Assembly: GCF_904849725.1 (NCBI RefSeq)
Contig: NC_058522.1
Coordinates: 436,137,529 to 436,201,528, forward strand
Source: Hordeum vulgare subsp. vulgare
Taxonomy: Eukaryota > Streptophyta > Magnoliopsida > Poales > Poaceae
Reading direction: 5' to 3'
Length of the DNA stretch: 64,000 nt
Positions 10,944 to 22,350 of the stretch are shown one piece after another. The notes beneath the pieces were generated by a model. The model was not told the DNA's origin and made no database searches. It saw only the letters and a list, made by a program, of their open reading frames with translations. Position 1 is the first letter of the stretch. Each line of letters begins with the position of its first letter. The translations under genes and the position numbers were made by a program.

Positions 10944-12142
10944 TAGTGCCGCGCAATTCTCGCCGATACACAAACCCACCATATGTCTTCCTGAGAACAT
11001 CCACCATACCTACCTACTATGGCATTTTCATAGCCATTCCGAGATATATTGCCATGCAATTCCCACCGTTCCGTCTCATGACTTGTGCCGTCACTCTCAT
11101 ATTGCCATTGCATGATCGTAAGATAGCTAGTGAGATGCTCCAACGTCATACGCCAAGCTAGATCGTTGCACATCCCGGTACACTGCTGAAGGCATTTCTT
11201 ATAGAGTCATCATCATTTTGAGCTTTGAGCTGTGAGTAAATAAAAGTATGACGATCATCATTATTAGAGCATTGTCCCATGTGAGGAAATAAAAAGAAGG
11301 CCAAAGAGCCCAAATAAAAAGAAAAAGAAAAAAAAGAGGCCTAAGAGCCCAAATAAAAAAAGGAGAGAAAAAGAGAGAAGGGACAATGCTACTATATTTT
11401 TCCGCACTTGTGCTTCATAATACCACCATGTTCTTCATGATTGAGAGCTTCTTGCTTTGTCACTACCATATGCTAGTGGGAATCTTCATTATATAACTTG
11501 GTTTGTATATTCCAATGATGGGCTTCCTCAAAATTGCCCTAGGTCTTCGTGAGCAAGCAAGTTGGATGCACACCCACTAGTTCTCCTTTTGAGCTTTCAC
11601 ATACTTATAGCTCTAGTGCATCTCTTGTATGGCAATCCCTACTCATTCACATTGATATCTATTAATGGGCATCTCCATAGCCCTTTGATATGCCGAGTCA
11701 ATGTGACCATCTCCTCCTTTTTGTCTCACAACCACCACCACACTATATTCCACCTATAGTGCTATATCCATGTCTCACGCTCATGTATTGCGTGATAGTT
11801 ATAAAAAGTTTGAGAAAGTAAGAATGCGAAAACAATTAGTTGGCCAATACCGGGGTTGTGCATGATTTACATTAGTTGTGTGAGGGTGATGGAGCATAGC
11901 GAGACTATATGATTTTGTAGGGATAACTTTCTTTGGCCTTGTTATTTTGAAAGTTCATGATTACCTTGCTAGTTTGCTTGAAGTATTATTGTCTTCATGT
12001 CAATAGCAAACTATTGTTTCGAATCTTACGGATCTGAACATTCATGTCACGTGAAAGAAGTTGCAAAGGACAACTATGCTATGTAGCATTCCACATCAAA
12101 AATTCATTCTTTATCATTTCCCTACTCGAGGATGAGCAGGAG
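10944..12142 (+). mobile_element. 3' internal region of an older plus-strand Gypsy (TGATACGTCTCC family)
   Basis: This is non-coding 3' internal sequence leading to a polypurine tract and an LTR that starts TGATACGTCTCC at 12160. It holds AT-rich and (A)nG-rich tracts and no supported gene. Its left end is replaced by the Tekay-type LTR at 10943, so everything upstream (coding region, 5' LTR) is missing. In related Triticeae elements this region lies between the last ORF and the 3' LTR. Confidence 0.65.
11286..11378 (+). repeat. Degenerate A-rich tandem repeat
   Basis: About two and a half copies of a unit with the core AAATAAAAAGAAGGCCAAAGA are seen. The second copy is expanded by an (A)nG stretch and has GAGGCCTAAGAGCCC for the core. 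It lies in the 3' internal region of the Gypsy. No function is implied. Confidence 0.7.
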
Positions 12143-12159
12143 TTAAGCTTGGGGATGCT
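12143..12159 (+). other. Polypurine tract of the plus-strand Gypsy
   Basis: GTTAAGCTTGGGGATGC lies directly before the LTR start TGATACGTCTCC. It primes plus-strand DNA synthesis in LTR elements and fixes the 12160 boundary as the start of a 3' LTR. Confidence 0.65.
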
Positions 12160-12486
12160 TGATACGTCTCCAACGTATCTATAATTTTTGATGGTTTCAT
12201 GCTATTATCTTGTCAAACTTTGTATGTTTTGCATGCCTTTTATATATTTTTTGGGACTAACTAATTAACTCAGTGTCAAGTGCCAGTTCCTGTTTTTCCA
12301 TGTTTTTGACCCCTTTGAGAGGAGGATTTTGAACGGAGTCCAAACGGAATAAAACTGCCAAAAAGATTTTTTTCGGAACAGAAAAAGATCGGGAAGCCGG
12401 AGAATCAGGGCAGGGGGCCACCAGGGACCCCACAAGCCCTCATGGCGCGGCTAGGGGGCTCGCGGCCCCCCTGGCTTGTGGGCTCC
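12160..12486 (+). repeat. First 327 bases of a plus-strand Gypsy 3' LTR
   Basis: It starts TGATACGTCTCCAACGTATC and runs through a GC-rich stretch, then stops at 12486 where a minus-strand LTR end begins. The 3' half of a plus-strand LTR of the same kind reappears at 44991. The two may be halves of one LTR split by the 32.5 kb block between them. Confidence 0.75.
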
Positions 12487-13735
12487 TGTTGAACCACAAG
12501 TATAAGGGATCGCAACAGTTTTCGAGGGTAGAGTATTCAACCCAAATTTATTGATTCGACTCAAGGGGAAGCGAAAGAATATTCCCGAGTATTAGCAGCT
12601 GAGTTGTCAATTCAACCACACCTGAAAGATTAGTATCTGCAAGCAAAGTATCAGTAGCAAAGTGGTATGATAACAACGGTGTCAGAAAAGGGTCTATTGA
12701 CGGCAGACTATTCCTGACTTGTTGTATCAATGGCGCTAGAAAATTCGTGTTGACAGACAACTATTCCTGACTTGATGCCTCCCCGGCAACGGTGCTAGAA
12801 AAATGTCTTGCAGCAGGTAACAACAAAGTAACACGTAACAGCAGTAGTGACAACAGTAGCAAGTAACAACAGTAGTGACAGCAGTAGCAACGAACAACAG
12901 TAGCGATAAAGCAACGTATCAAGGACCAGTAGGAAAAGACTCGTAGGCATTGGATCGGTGATGGATAATTATGCCAGATGTGATTCATCATGTAACCGCT
13001 ATAACACGGAGAGATAAGTAACTAGCTCCCGTTCGTCAATCTAATGTAGGCATGTATTCCGTATGTAGTCATACGTGCTTTGGGAAAAGAACTTGCATGA
13101 CATCTATTGTCCACCCCTCCCGTGGCAGCGGAGTCCTAATGGAAACTACGGGATATTAAGGTTCTCCTTTTAATAAAGAACCGGACCAACGCATTAACAC
13201 TTGGTGAATACATGAACTCCTCATACTATGGTCATCTCCGGGAGTGGTTCCGGCGATTGTCACTCCGGGGTTGCCGGGTCATAACACATAGTAGGTGACT
13301 ACAACTTGCAAGATAGGATCTAAAACACAGATATATTGGCGACAACATAATATGTTCAGATCTGAAATCATGGCACTCGGGCCCTAGTGACAAGCATTAA
13401 GCATGGCAAAGTAGTAGCAACATCAATCTCAGAACATAGTGGATACCAGGGATCAATCCCCGTCAAAACTAACTCGATTACATGATAGATCTCATCCAAC
13501 TCATCACCGTCCAGCAAGCCTACAATGACATTACTCACGAACAGTGAAGAGCATCATGGAATTGCCGATGGATGAAGGTTGATGATGACGATGGCGACGA
13601 TTTCCCCTCTCCGGAGCCCAGAACGGACTCCAGATCTGCCCTCCAGATGAAGAACAGGAGGTGGCGGCGCCTCCGTATCGTAAAACGCAATGAATCCTTC
13701 TCCCTGATTTTTTTCCGGGCGAAATGGAATATATA
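12487..13735 (-). repeat. 3' LTR of the Athila-like element, distal part
   Basis: It aligns with 34833-35787 plus 44729-44990, the 5' LTR. Over the first 210 bases I count about 12 differences, nearly all transitions. It includes a primer-site-like sequence (about 12781-12797) and a degenerate CAACAGTAGTGA minisatellite (about 12815-12915). It is interrupted at 13735 by the solo LTR and resumes at 18999. Confidence 0.85.
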
Positions 13736-15300
13736 TGTAGTGCCCCAAGTGTAAACCTTCCCTATTTGGAACCTATTGCAAGTGGGTCCACCTTGTCAGA
13801 GATTTGATGATATCAATTGTGCCATGACTTCATGTGACGTCCCTTGTTTTTTTCCTTCCTTGCATGCGTGCATGTCATATCATATCTTCCTTGTTTCTTT
13901 GTGACTTTGTGATTGCAAGGTGGTAGTGATGATGTGGGGTCTTGTGAGTTCTTGTGATGTGGGTGCATTTGTGTTGTGGTGAAAGTAGAGGTGGTAGTGT
14001 GGTGTTGGATCTTTGCAAAACCTTTGGTTGCAAACCCCTCTCTCTCTCTTTATTCCCTAGTTAAAATATTTGCTTGTTCCTTCCCTGTTTTTTAAAATGT
14101 CCAAAGTTTAGAGAATATTGTGAGGATGATGGAGTGTCATATTTGTTGTTTTGTTGAGTTGAAATAAGGGTGCAAATAAATCCAAAACAGAAACTAAATT
14201 GCTGTTTTGCATTTATTCAAGTTGCTCCAAAAATTCCCTTTGTAATTTATTCAAATATGTTAAATGTTTTCATGACCAGGGGCATTTTTGATGTATTTTT
14301 ATCCCCAGTAGTTTTCTCTATGCATTTCTTTATTCACTGGTTTTTCTGTTAAAAGAAAAGGGCCAGGGAATTACTCTACTCTTAAGTGGCGCCTCAGGTG
14401 GGCTCTCTCCCTCCTTGGCCGGCCCACCTTCTCTCTCTCACGCGCACATAACCCACAAGCGCGACCCTCTCTTCCTCCTCTCGACGTCAGCACTATACGA
14501 CCATAGCTCGACCTCCTGATCACCTCCCCTCCAATCCTGCGGCTCAAGCGCGTCCCCCGAGGTGATATAAGCTGCAGGAACCCTCCTCCGTACCTATGGT
14601 TCCCTCTCCTTCCTCCAGCACCGCTGCCATCTCCCTCCTTCTCTCCTCCCTCTCCCTGGTAAGTTCTCTGTAGAGTAGGAGCAGCGAGAGAGAGAGAACC
14701 CCTCGCCGCCATCTACCTCGCCTTCTCCATCGAGCAGCGCCGGCGGCCATGTCCAGGGGCACGGGGATGGTGCCCGCGCCCCATTTTCGTCCTCGGTGAG
14801 GTCGAGGGACGTCTACAACGCCGGCCAGGAGCACATCAAAGCGTCTGCTCCGGTGATCTACTTCGTCTACCTCCGTTTGACATCTATCTGCAGCAGGGCC
14901 TTCTCCCGCGCGTCTCCCTCCTCTCCGACCGGCCTCCTCCACCGTGCGGCTCCTCTTTCTTCCCCGAGGTGAGCCGGCCCTCTTCCTCCCTTCTCCCTCG
15001 TTGGATCCGGCGAGTAGGCTGCAGGAAGCCCCTGTCCCGAGCGGCAACAGCAGATGTGTGGTGCAGAGTGGTGTTGTTCCTGTCATGTGCAGTAGCAGTA
15101 GCTATGTGTAGTAGCAGGTAGATGTGGCGTGCAGCAGCAGCAGTAGCAGTAGGGTAGTTCTCCCCCCTCGTAGAGCAGCAGTAGCTAGCTCAGGCAGCTC
15201 CAGCGAGCGTATCTGTTGCCGGCATCTCGGTGCAGGCAGGCAAGGCGATATTGATGGCTGTACGGGTTACCTTGTAGTTTTCCCTGTTCTGTTAAGATCC

Positions 15301-15387
15301 TGAAGTGTAGCGTAGTGGTTCAGACCGGGTGCGTGCAAGTGTGAGGGCGTGGGTTCGAGTTCCGCAGGCGCCAACCCCCCTTTTTTT
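15301..15387 (+). other. tRNA-like module 1 (A box, B box, T tract)
   Basis: The A box TAGCGTAGTGG lies at 15308-15318 and the B box GGTTCGAGTTCC at 15352-15363. The T arm GTGGG-TTCGAGT-TCCGC can pair over five base pairs (with G-U). GGCGCCA follows at 15367-15373 and a run of seven T at 15381-15387. The acceptor arms do not pair (5' TGAAGTG against AGGCGCC), so this is not a functional tRNA. It could be a tRNA-derived SINE head or a tRNA relic held in the LTR. Confidence 0.5.
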
Positions 15388-15458
15388 AATTCTGTTTTTG
15401 GCTCAATAGCGCATAGGTATGGCTTAACCTTGCAGACTCCTCTATGTTGTCAAGTGTT

Positions 15459-15536
15459 CGAGCCATAGTGCAGTGGTGTAGGCTCAGTAGGTTATACCTG
15501 CAGGTCTTGGGTCCGAAACCCAGACCAACCCCTTTT
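15459..15536 (+). other. tRNA-like module 2 (A box, B box, T tract)
   Basis: The A-box-like TAGTGCAGTGG lies at 15466-15476 and the B-box-like GGTCCGAAACC at 15510-15520. The T arm TTGGG-TCCGAAA-CCCAG pairs over five base pairs, and a TTTT lies at 15533-15536. The loop differs from TTCRANN at one base and the acceptor stem does not pair. It sits 150 bases after module 1 in the same direction. Confidence 0.4.
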
Positions 15537-18500
15537 AATTTTTGCTTTTCCTGTGTTGTTTCTCTTACAACTTGCTGTGGTAGGCTATACAGCTCATGTA
15601 GTATTTATTTCTTTTGCTCTCAACACTAGGGGTTCTAGCATTTGTTGCTAGTTTGAGATGAATGCATGTGTGGACTTTGGAACATATGTGCATATGTTGT
15701 TCTAGATCATATGTGTGTGTGTGTATGTTTGCATTAGGAGTGCATGTGTAGATATATCATGTGTAGGCATGCATGTATAGGTTTGGGTGCATGCATATAT
15801 ATAGGTTATGCTAGATTATATGTTAGTGTGGAGTAGATGTGTGTGTGAGAAGCATTCCACCTTTGCAAGCAAGCTATGCACCTTCACATGACCATATGTG
15901 AGAGGGCATGGTGTTTTGTTTGTGTGGATAGCTTGGTAGAGGTGCTTGTGATGTTGATGTGTTATGACACACATACATGGGGTCAAAACCCTAATGTAAC
16001 CATTGGTGTTGTGCACATGAAAAAGCATCCATGTAGGAGTTGATCTAGTGAATGCACATGAGATGTTGCACTATTCACTATATAGGAATCTATGTTGTTT
16101 TTCCTTCCTAGTTTGTGATCACTTGTTCCAAGCAAGTGCATATGTTTTATATATGGTTTTGAGCTAGAAAGATCACAGGAATCCTTTGCTGAAATCATTT
16201 TTGCCATTGGAACATTTTCTGGAAAAGTCATATTTACATTTTCTTCTAAGTTTAGAGCTTGGTTCCTTGAATTGTGATGTGCTCTTGTGTTTGATTCTTG
16301 TTTGCGGTAGTAGAGGGTGACCCCCTCTACCACATGTTGGTTTCAATTCATGATTTGGAATCCATGTGTGCAAGTTGTGCCCATCCAAAGTAGGCATGTG
16401 GCTGAAATTCCAGATTAGTGAAAATCTGAGATTTTCACAGTCTGAGAATCTGGTTATATTTTCTTCTCCTGTACATGAGGTTGTGCTGATCATTGTGTTG
16501 TGATCTAGCCCTAGCTTTCAACTAGAAAGTTGGACCTGATATGTTTGTCTAGCTCCCTGTAAAATGTCATGTCATTTGGAGCCCTGTAGGTATTGTTTTG
16601 GCTGCTGTCAAAAAGCTTCACAGCAAAGACAGAAAGTTAGGTGCAGGAATTTTCACGAAGTCCCTGAGATCTGATGGTTTTGGGAAAGTTTGCAGCCTTG
16701 TATCTTCCTGTGGTTAATTCCTTTTTGTGTGATTCTTGCTTGTGCTGGTAGTATTCTTGTCTAGCTACAACCACATATATTATTTGTCATAGTTGGCTGG
16801 CTGTAGGTGCTTTGCATGTAGCTCACAAAGTGCTATGATGCAGTTTATGGCAGATTATGGAGTTTTGTCATTTTGATGTTTGCGAGTGATTAGTTGATGT
16901 TGTGGTGTTCTTCTTGGCTCCACCCCATCCATGATGGGTTGTTTTATATCTTGGCAACCTGGGAATACCAGATTTGTGCCATTTGAGTGTGTGGTGATGA
17001 TTTAGACACGTAGGGCTTCCTATCTTGTTTCGTCGATTCCTGTTGATCCGTAGCTCTGATTGTAATGTTCTTTATATGGTTTTGCATCGTTTTCACGAGA
17101 CGCATCTGATCATGTCATTCTCATGCATGTCAAAATAGCTTAGGGTACAGTTCTGTCCAGGAACTTGTATTAGCTTCTTTTGCTTGTGCTAGTGATAGAA
17201 ATTAGTGATGCATGCTCATATTCATCTCATGCATCATGTGCTTGTTGCATCTTGAGGTGCTGTTGTTCATTGGATGTTGTTCTTATGTTGGGTAGCACCG
17301 GGATCGGAGAACGAATACATGGAGTCAGGAGAGAATGTGCAGGACGATCAAGAACCATCCCAAGCTGAGGATATCACAGGCAAGATGATATGACCTCAAT
17401 TCCATCTCTAGACTTGTTATGCTAGTTTGCGTTTCCATGTCATATTGCTCGCTGCCTACCACTAAAATAATTGCCTCTTGATATGCCATGAACCCAAACA
17501 CTGATCCCTTCCTAGCAAACTTGAATGGCTAAGTAGGCTTTGCTAAGCTACTAATGTTAGCGTTGCTAGGTGCAGGTGCTTTGTCTCATGTGACAACATA
17601 AGCTTGATATCATTATCTTAAATTCTGTTATTTAATTAATGCACCTATATACTTGGTAAATAACGGAAGGCCTAGCCTTTTGCCGGGTGCTTTGTTCCGT
17701 TATTGCCGCCATAGTTACCGGCTACCGGTGTTTGATTCCATATTGATCGCTCCTAACACGTTCGGGGTTGTTATGGGGACCCCCTCGATAAATCGCGTAG
17801 TGTTAAGACTTGTCCGGCAGAACCCAACATTGGTTTTATTGCTAATCACTTAATAATCTGCATAGGGAATAGCTACCCCGAGGAATTTTAATCAACAACC
17901 CGAGCCAGTGCTCCTCATGAGTGTTGGTCCAACCACCTAGCAGTCGGCAAGACCACCCCAAGGAAAGTTGAGGTTTGGTCCTTGTCCACTTTGCATAGAC
18001 GGTGTTGTCCTGAGACTGAGATACGCGGCTCTTATCAGGGTCGTCGACACACCGGGAGGTCCTGCTAGCCTTGTCTTACCTTAGCGATATATCTTGCGTA
18101 TAGGAATCCCAGTGAAGCTTTGGTTTCCCCCAGAGTTGAGGTTTCCTCTAAGGAATCCGACGAGATCACAAGACTCGTGATAGAGGATTACTTTGCAGCC
18201 TGTTTACGTTTGTGATGGACTAGTTGGAGCACCCCTGCAGGGTTTAATCTTTCGGAAAGCCATGCCCGCGGTTATGTGGCAACTTGGAATATTTTGTTAA
18301 CATCCGGTAATAGATAACTTAAACATAATCCAATAAAATTGTCAACTGTGTGCGTAACCGTGACTGTCCCCTCGAAGATCTCTTTTCGAACGGGAACACG
18401 GTGGGGTTATGATTGACGTAGGTAGGTGTTCAGGATCACTTAGTGATCAAGTATTCTCGACCATTAGTGTAGTCCACCTTCATAAATGCTCTACGTAAGT

Positions 18501-18998
18501 TAGCCACCAAATCAAGCTTAGGATGCTGCAACCTTAAACACTTCACCTTATCCTACCTAATAACTTGACTAGTTCTGGCACCAAGGTCTTAGATTGCTGA
18601 GTCCCCGTGGCTCACGGATTCCTCCAAAATACCAACAGGTTCAGGTACCCCAGAGACATATGATCCCGACGGCACGCAGCTGGCGTGGCAGTACGATGAG
18701 GAGACAGACTGCTTGTAAGTGAACTATCCAGAAGATTGAGGCGTGGTCGTGATCGTGGGCCTGCAGGAAGGGTAGCATAGCCTTTCTATGTTTTGTAGTC
18801 CGTAGCGGAACTACCTTGGTTGTATGTGTGATGTACTCTGAGATATTTATGAGAAGGCAATTGAATCCCTGATTGTTTATCTTTATTATTATGTATGTGT
18901 TGTGTTACCTATTTGCGAGACGCTTAGATGCGCTCCTTTCCAATTCGGGGCCTCGATCCCCAGATCGGAAAGGACCGCATCTTGGTTTTTACAATATA

Positions 18999-19330
18999 GA
19001 GCTGAGATTGGAGGTGGTGGAGCCTCGTGGGCCCCACAAGCCCTCACGGCGCAGCCTGGGGGGGGGGGGGTGGCCGCGCCCCTGGGCTTGTGGCCCACTA
19101 GCTCACCCCCTCCGGTGGATCTTTGCGAATGTATTTTTCATTAATTTCAGAAAAATTCTCCGTAAATTTTCAGGTCATTTCGAGAACTTTTATTTCTGCA
19201 CAAAAACAACACCATGGCAATTCTGCTGAAAACAGCGTTAGTCCGGGTTAGTTCCATTCAAATCATGCAAATTAGAGTCCAAAACAAGGGCAAACGAATT
19301 CGAAAAAGTAGATACGATGGAGACGTATCA
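18999..19330 (-). repeat. 3' LTR of the Athila-like element, proximal (start) part
   Basis: Read on the minus strand the LTR starts TGATACGTCTCC at 19330. This 332-base part plus 12487-13735 gives a full LTR of about 1.58 kb. The 5' LTR copy of this part is missing. A run of twelve or more G (about 19060-19071) marks a slippage-prone site. Confidence 0.85.
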
Positions 19331-19346
19331 ACTCCCCCAAGCTTAA
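19331..19346 (-). other. Polypurine tract of the Athila-like element
   Basis: The minus strand reads TAAGCTTGGGGGAGT immediately before the LTR start. It is the same style as the tract at 12143-12159, which shows the two elements are related although oppositely oriented. Confidence 0.75.
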
Positions 19347-21269
19347 AGCCTTGCTTGTCCTCAAGCAATTCAGTTGACAAACTGAAAGAGACAAAAGAAA
19401 AACTTTGACGAACTCTGTTTGATCTTGTTGTTGCAACTATGTCTAACTCACAACCAAAATTTCAACAAGATCACAAGCAAATGACATCTAGGTCTCACGG
19501 TAAACTCATATCAATGGCATAATCAGCTAGCGAGCAAATAATAATAAGCCTCAAATGTCAACACTTCAATCAAAACAACATGAAGCAGTACAAACATATG
19601 GTATCTCGCTAGCTCTTTCTAAGACCAGAAAACATAAATGCAGAGCACCTTCAAAGACCAAGGGATGACTAAACATTGTAACTCATGGCAAAGAAGATCG
19701 AGTCATAGTCATACTCAACACAGTTAAAAGCAAAGCATAAAAATGACAGAGGTGCTCTCTAATTGGTGCTTTTATAAGATGAGGATGACTCAATGGGAAC
19801 ATAAATAGACATGCCCTTCGCAGAGGGAAGCATTGATTTGCAAAGGTGCCAGAGCTCAAGCTTTTAAATACAGAGATAATAATTTTGGGTGGCATGCTCT
19901 CATTGTCAACGCAATGACTAAGAGTTCTCAACATCTTCCATGCTACACATGCTATAGGCGGTTCCCAAACAGAAAAGTAAAGTTTTGACTCCCCCACCAC
20001 CAATAAATCACACTCCACGGCTAGCCGAATCCTTGGGTACCGTCCATACCAATATCAATCATGTGGGAGTTTTGTTTGCAATTATCTTTTCAATTTGAGC
20101 ATGGAACTGGGAATTCCAATTACCGACCCCTTTCTCGTGAATGATAGTGAATAAACACATATCGAGGATAACACGCCTAGCATGGAAGATACTGATAGCC
20201 CCCTTTCACCACATGAGCGGTTCGGGCATGCAAAACAAATTATTTCTTGAAGATTTAGAGAGTGGCACATGCAAATTTACTTGGAACGGCAGGTAGATAC
20301 CACATATAGGTAGGTATGGTGGACTCATATGGAACAACTTTGGGTTTATGGAAGTGGATGCACAAGTAGTATTCTCGCTTAGTACAAGTGAAGGCTAGCA
20401 AAAGACTAGGAAGCGACCAACTAGAGAGAGACAACAGTCATCAAAATGCATTGAGATTAACTAACATTGAGTGCAAGCATGAGTAGGACATAAATCACCA
20501 TGAACATGAATATCATAGAGGCTATGTTGATTTTGTTTCAACTACATGAATGAACATGCGCCAAGTCAAGCCACTTGAATCATTCAAAGGAGGATACCAT
20601 CCTATCATACTACAACACAGTCATCTCAAAATTCATGTGGGCATCCAAGGCAAACCATTATAAGCTCCTAGCTAAGTAAGCATGGCATAAGCAACTATGA
20701 TCTCTAAGTTGTCATTGAAAACATGTTTCTCTCACAACAAAGCTAAATCAGGAATGATGAGCTGGTCATATTTACAAAAACAAAATAGATCGAGTTCATA
20801 CAGCTTTTCCAGGCTCAATCACTTCATCATATATCGTCATTATTGCCTTTCACTTGCACGACCGAACGATGTGAACAATAATAAGCGTGCTCGTGCATTG
20901 GACTAAAGCTGGAATCTGCAGGCAAACACAAAGGAGAAGACAAAGTAATATGGCTCTTTAACAGCTAAATAGGTATGCATGCGAGAGCCACTAAACATTG
21001 TAACCACGATCTTCTACCTTGACCCAAAGAAAAAGAAAACTATTTACATGGGAAAGCTCCCAACAAGCAAAAGAAGAAAAAGAAAATATTTTTGTTTTTT
21101 TTAAAACTAGACAGACACACGAAAAGAAAACGAGAAAAAGAAATAAACTAGCATGGATGATACAGTGGCAAAGTGTGAACACTGACGAACAAGGTGAAAG
21201 CATAAGCAAGAATGTAAAGTCGGTGAGAACACGTACTCCCCCAAGATTAGGCTTTTGGCCTAAGTTGGT
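19347..21269 (-). other. 3' non-coding internal region of the Athila-like element
   Basis: About 1.9 kb without a supported gene lies between the Athila-type ORF and the polypurine tract. It is AT-rich and holds scattered short ORFs on both strands, none with recognisable domains. A long 3' untranslated stretch is usual for this group. Confidence 0.7.
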
Positions 21270-22350
21270 CTACTCCCAAGGAGGGAAATAACCAGCTGTG
21301 GGATACTCCGGAGTGGACTGAGGATGCCACTGCTGTGTGAGCTCCTCTAGCTCCCGCTGATAAATTAGCGTCTGGTACTCGACTGGTGGCTCGAGCATGG
21401 GCACCTGCGGTTGGGCTAAGCCCCAATATGCGTAGATGTCTGAGGGCATAATAATGTACCTGCCTGCATGAAGATTGAACAAAGAAGGAGCAGGCAAAGT
21501 AATAGTCTCACGAGTACCCTGACTAAATACCAGGTTATAAATCATCCTTCTATTTATATCTCTCTCAAGAAAGTCATGGCGAACCATGCTATCGTAATCT
21601 AAATATCTCTCGGGAAGAAGAATCTCTTCTTCCTCCTCCAGTCTAATAGGTATCTCAAAGTGTCTAGCAAGACGAGTAGCATAGATACCTCCATAGACAA
21701 TGCCCTTAGAACGGTTCGTGTTCAGCCGTTGAGCTACTATAGCGCCCAAGCTATAAGTTTTATCATTATAAAGGGCTTCGCGCAAGACCGCAAGATCTTG
21801 GGAAATAAGTGACCCAGCCTTCCCACGGCCAATCAAACATTTTCCCACAAAAAAGTGAGAAGTATCGAAGTACGGGAAAATGAATGCTAGCAGCTCTAGC
21901 GCAAGACACTCCTCTCTTCTCTCCTACAACAATTGTATCGATAAAAGCTCCCAAGTACCGTGGACGAGGTTCATGAATATCCCCAACATAGGGTAATTTG
22001 CAAACATTGCAAAAATCCTGGAGTGACATGCGCTGGGGGATATCATAAAGTTTGAACTCAACCATAGGAGGATTCTTCCTCGGATAGAAGTTAAAGCTTT
22101 GTAGGAAGATATTAGTGAGGAGGAGGTATTACGGACACTTATCTTCAACGAAGGCGGTAAGGCCTGCGTTTTCCATCAAGTGATAAAAGTCCTCATAAAT
22201 TCCGGCGGCGTGTAAGAACACGTCGCTTGGCCACTCGCACGCTCGAACTTCTGCGACTCGAGGGACCAGATACTTGAGCTTCTTCTCACTTCCATCATCC
22301 TTGGGGTCACGGCTTGAAGACCTCTCAAGAACCTCCTCATCTTTTCCCTT
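21270..22350 (-). pseudogene. Athila-type ORF (retrotransposon ORF-1-like), broken
   Basis: The longest open part (21848-21270) reads from MGKCLIGRGKAG through GGIYATRLARHFEIP and YLDYDSMVRHDFLERD to a Pro-rich end. A second part (22065 to about 21840) contains MVEFKLYDIPQRM and PRPRYLGAFI in another frame, so one frameshift lies near 21840-21850. Upstream of 22065 the same frame continues leftward in the protein to about 22350 but has a TAA near 22130. The phrase order matches the Athila family protein of unknown role carried by Sabrina/Athila-like Gypsy elements. No enzyme motif is present, and no start codon could be fixed. Confidence 0.75.

Larger units (their letters stand above)
13736..18993 (+). 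mobile_element. 5.26 kb solo LTR with target duplication ATATA
   Basis: It starts TGTAGTGCCCCAAG and ends GGTTTTTACA. The flanks 13731-13735 and 18994-18998 are both ATATA, and the Athila-like LTR is continuous on either side. There is no primer site, polypurine tract, coding domain or second LTR inside, so it is a single LTR left by recombination between two LTRs. Orientation follows a block at about 18220-18420 that matches 9740-9960 of the Tekay-type LTR in the same direction. It includes a GC-rich section (14380-15250) and two tRNA-like modules. Length and style fit a Tekay-like or Sukkula-like family; I cannot choose. Confidence 0.85.

Noticed and set aside
14371..15086. Minus-strand ORFs of 113 and 180 codons, Arg/Gly-rich
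   Set aside because: They are in the GC-rich part of the solo LTR and are low complexity in two overlapping frames.
15301..15536. Functional tRNA genes
   Set aside because: A and B boxes and T arms are present but acceptor stems do not pair, so I list them as tRNA-like only.
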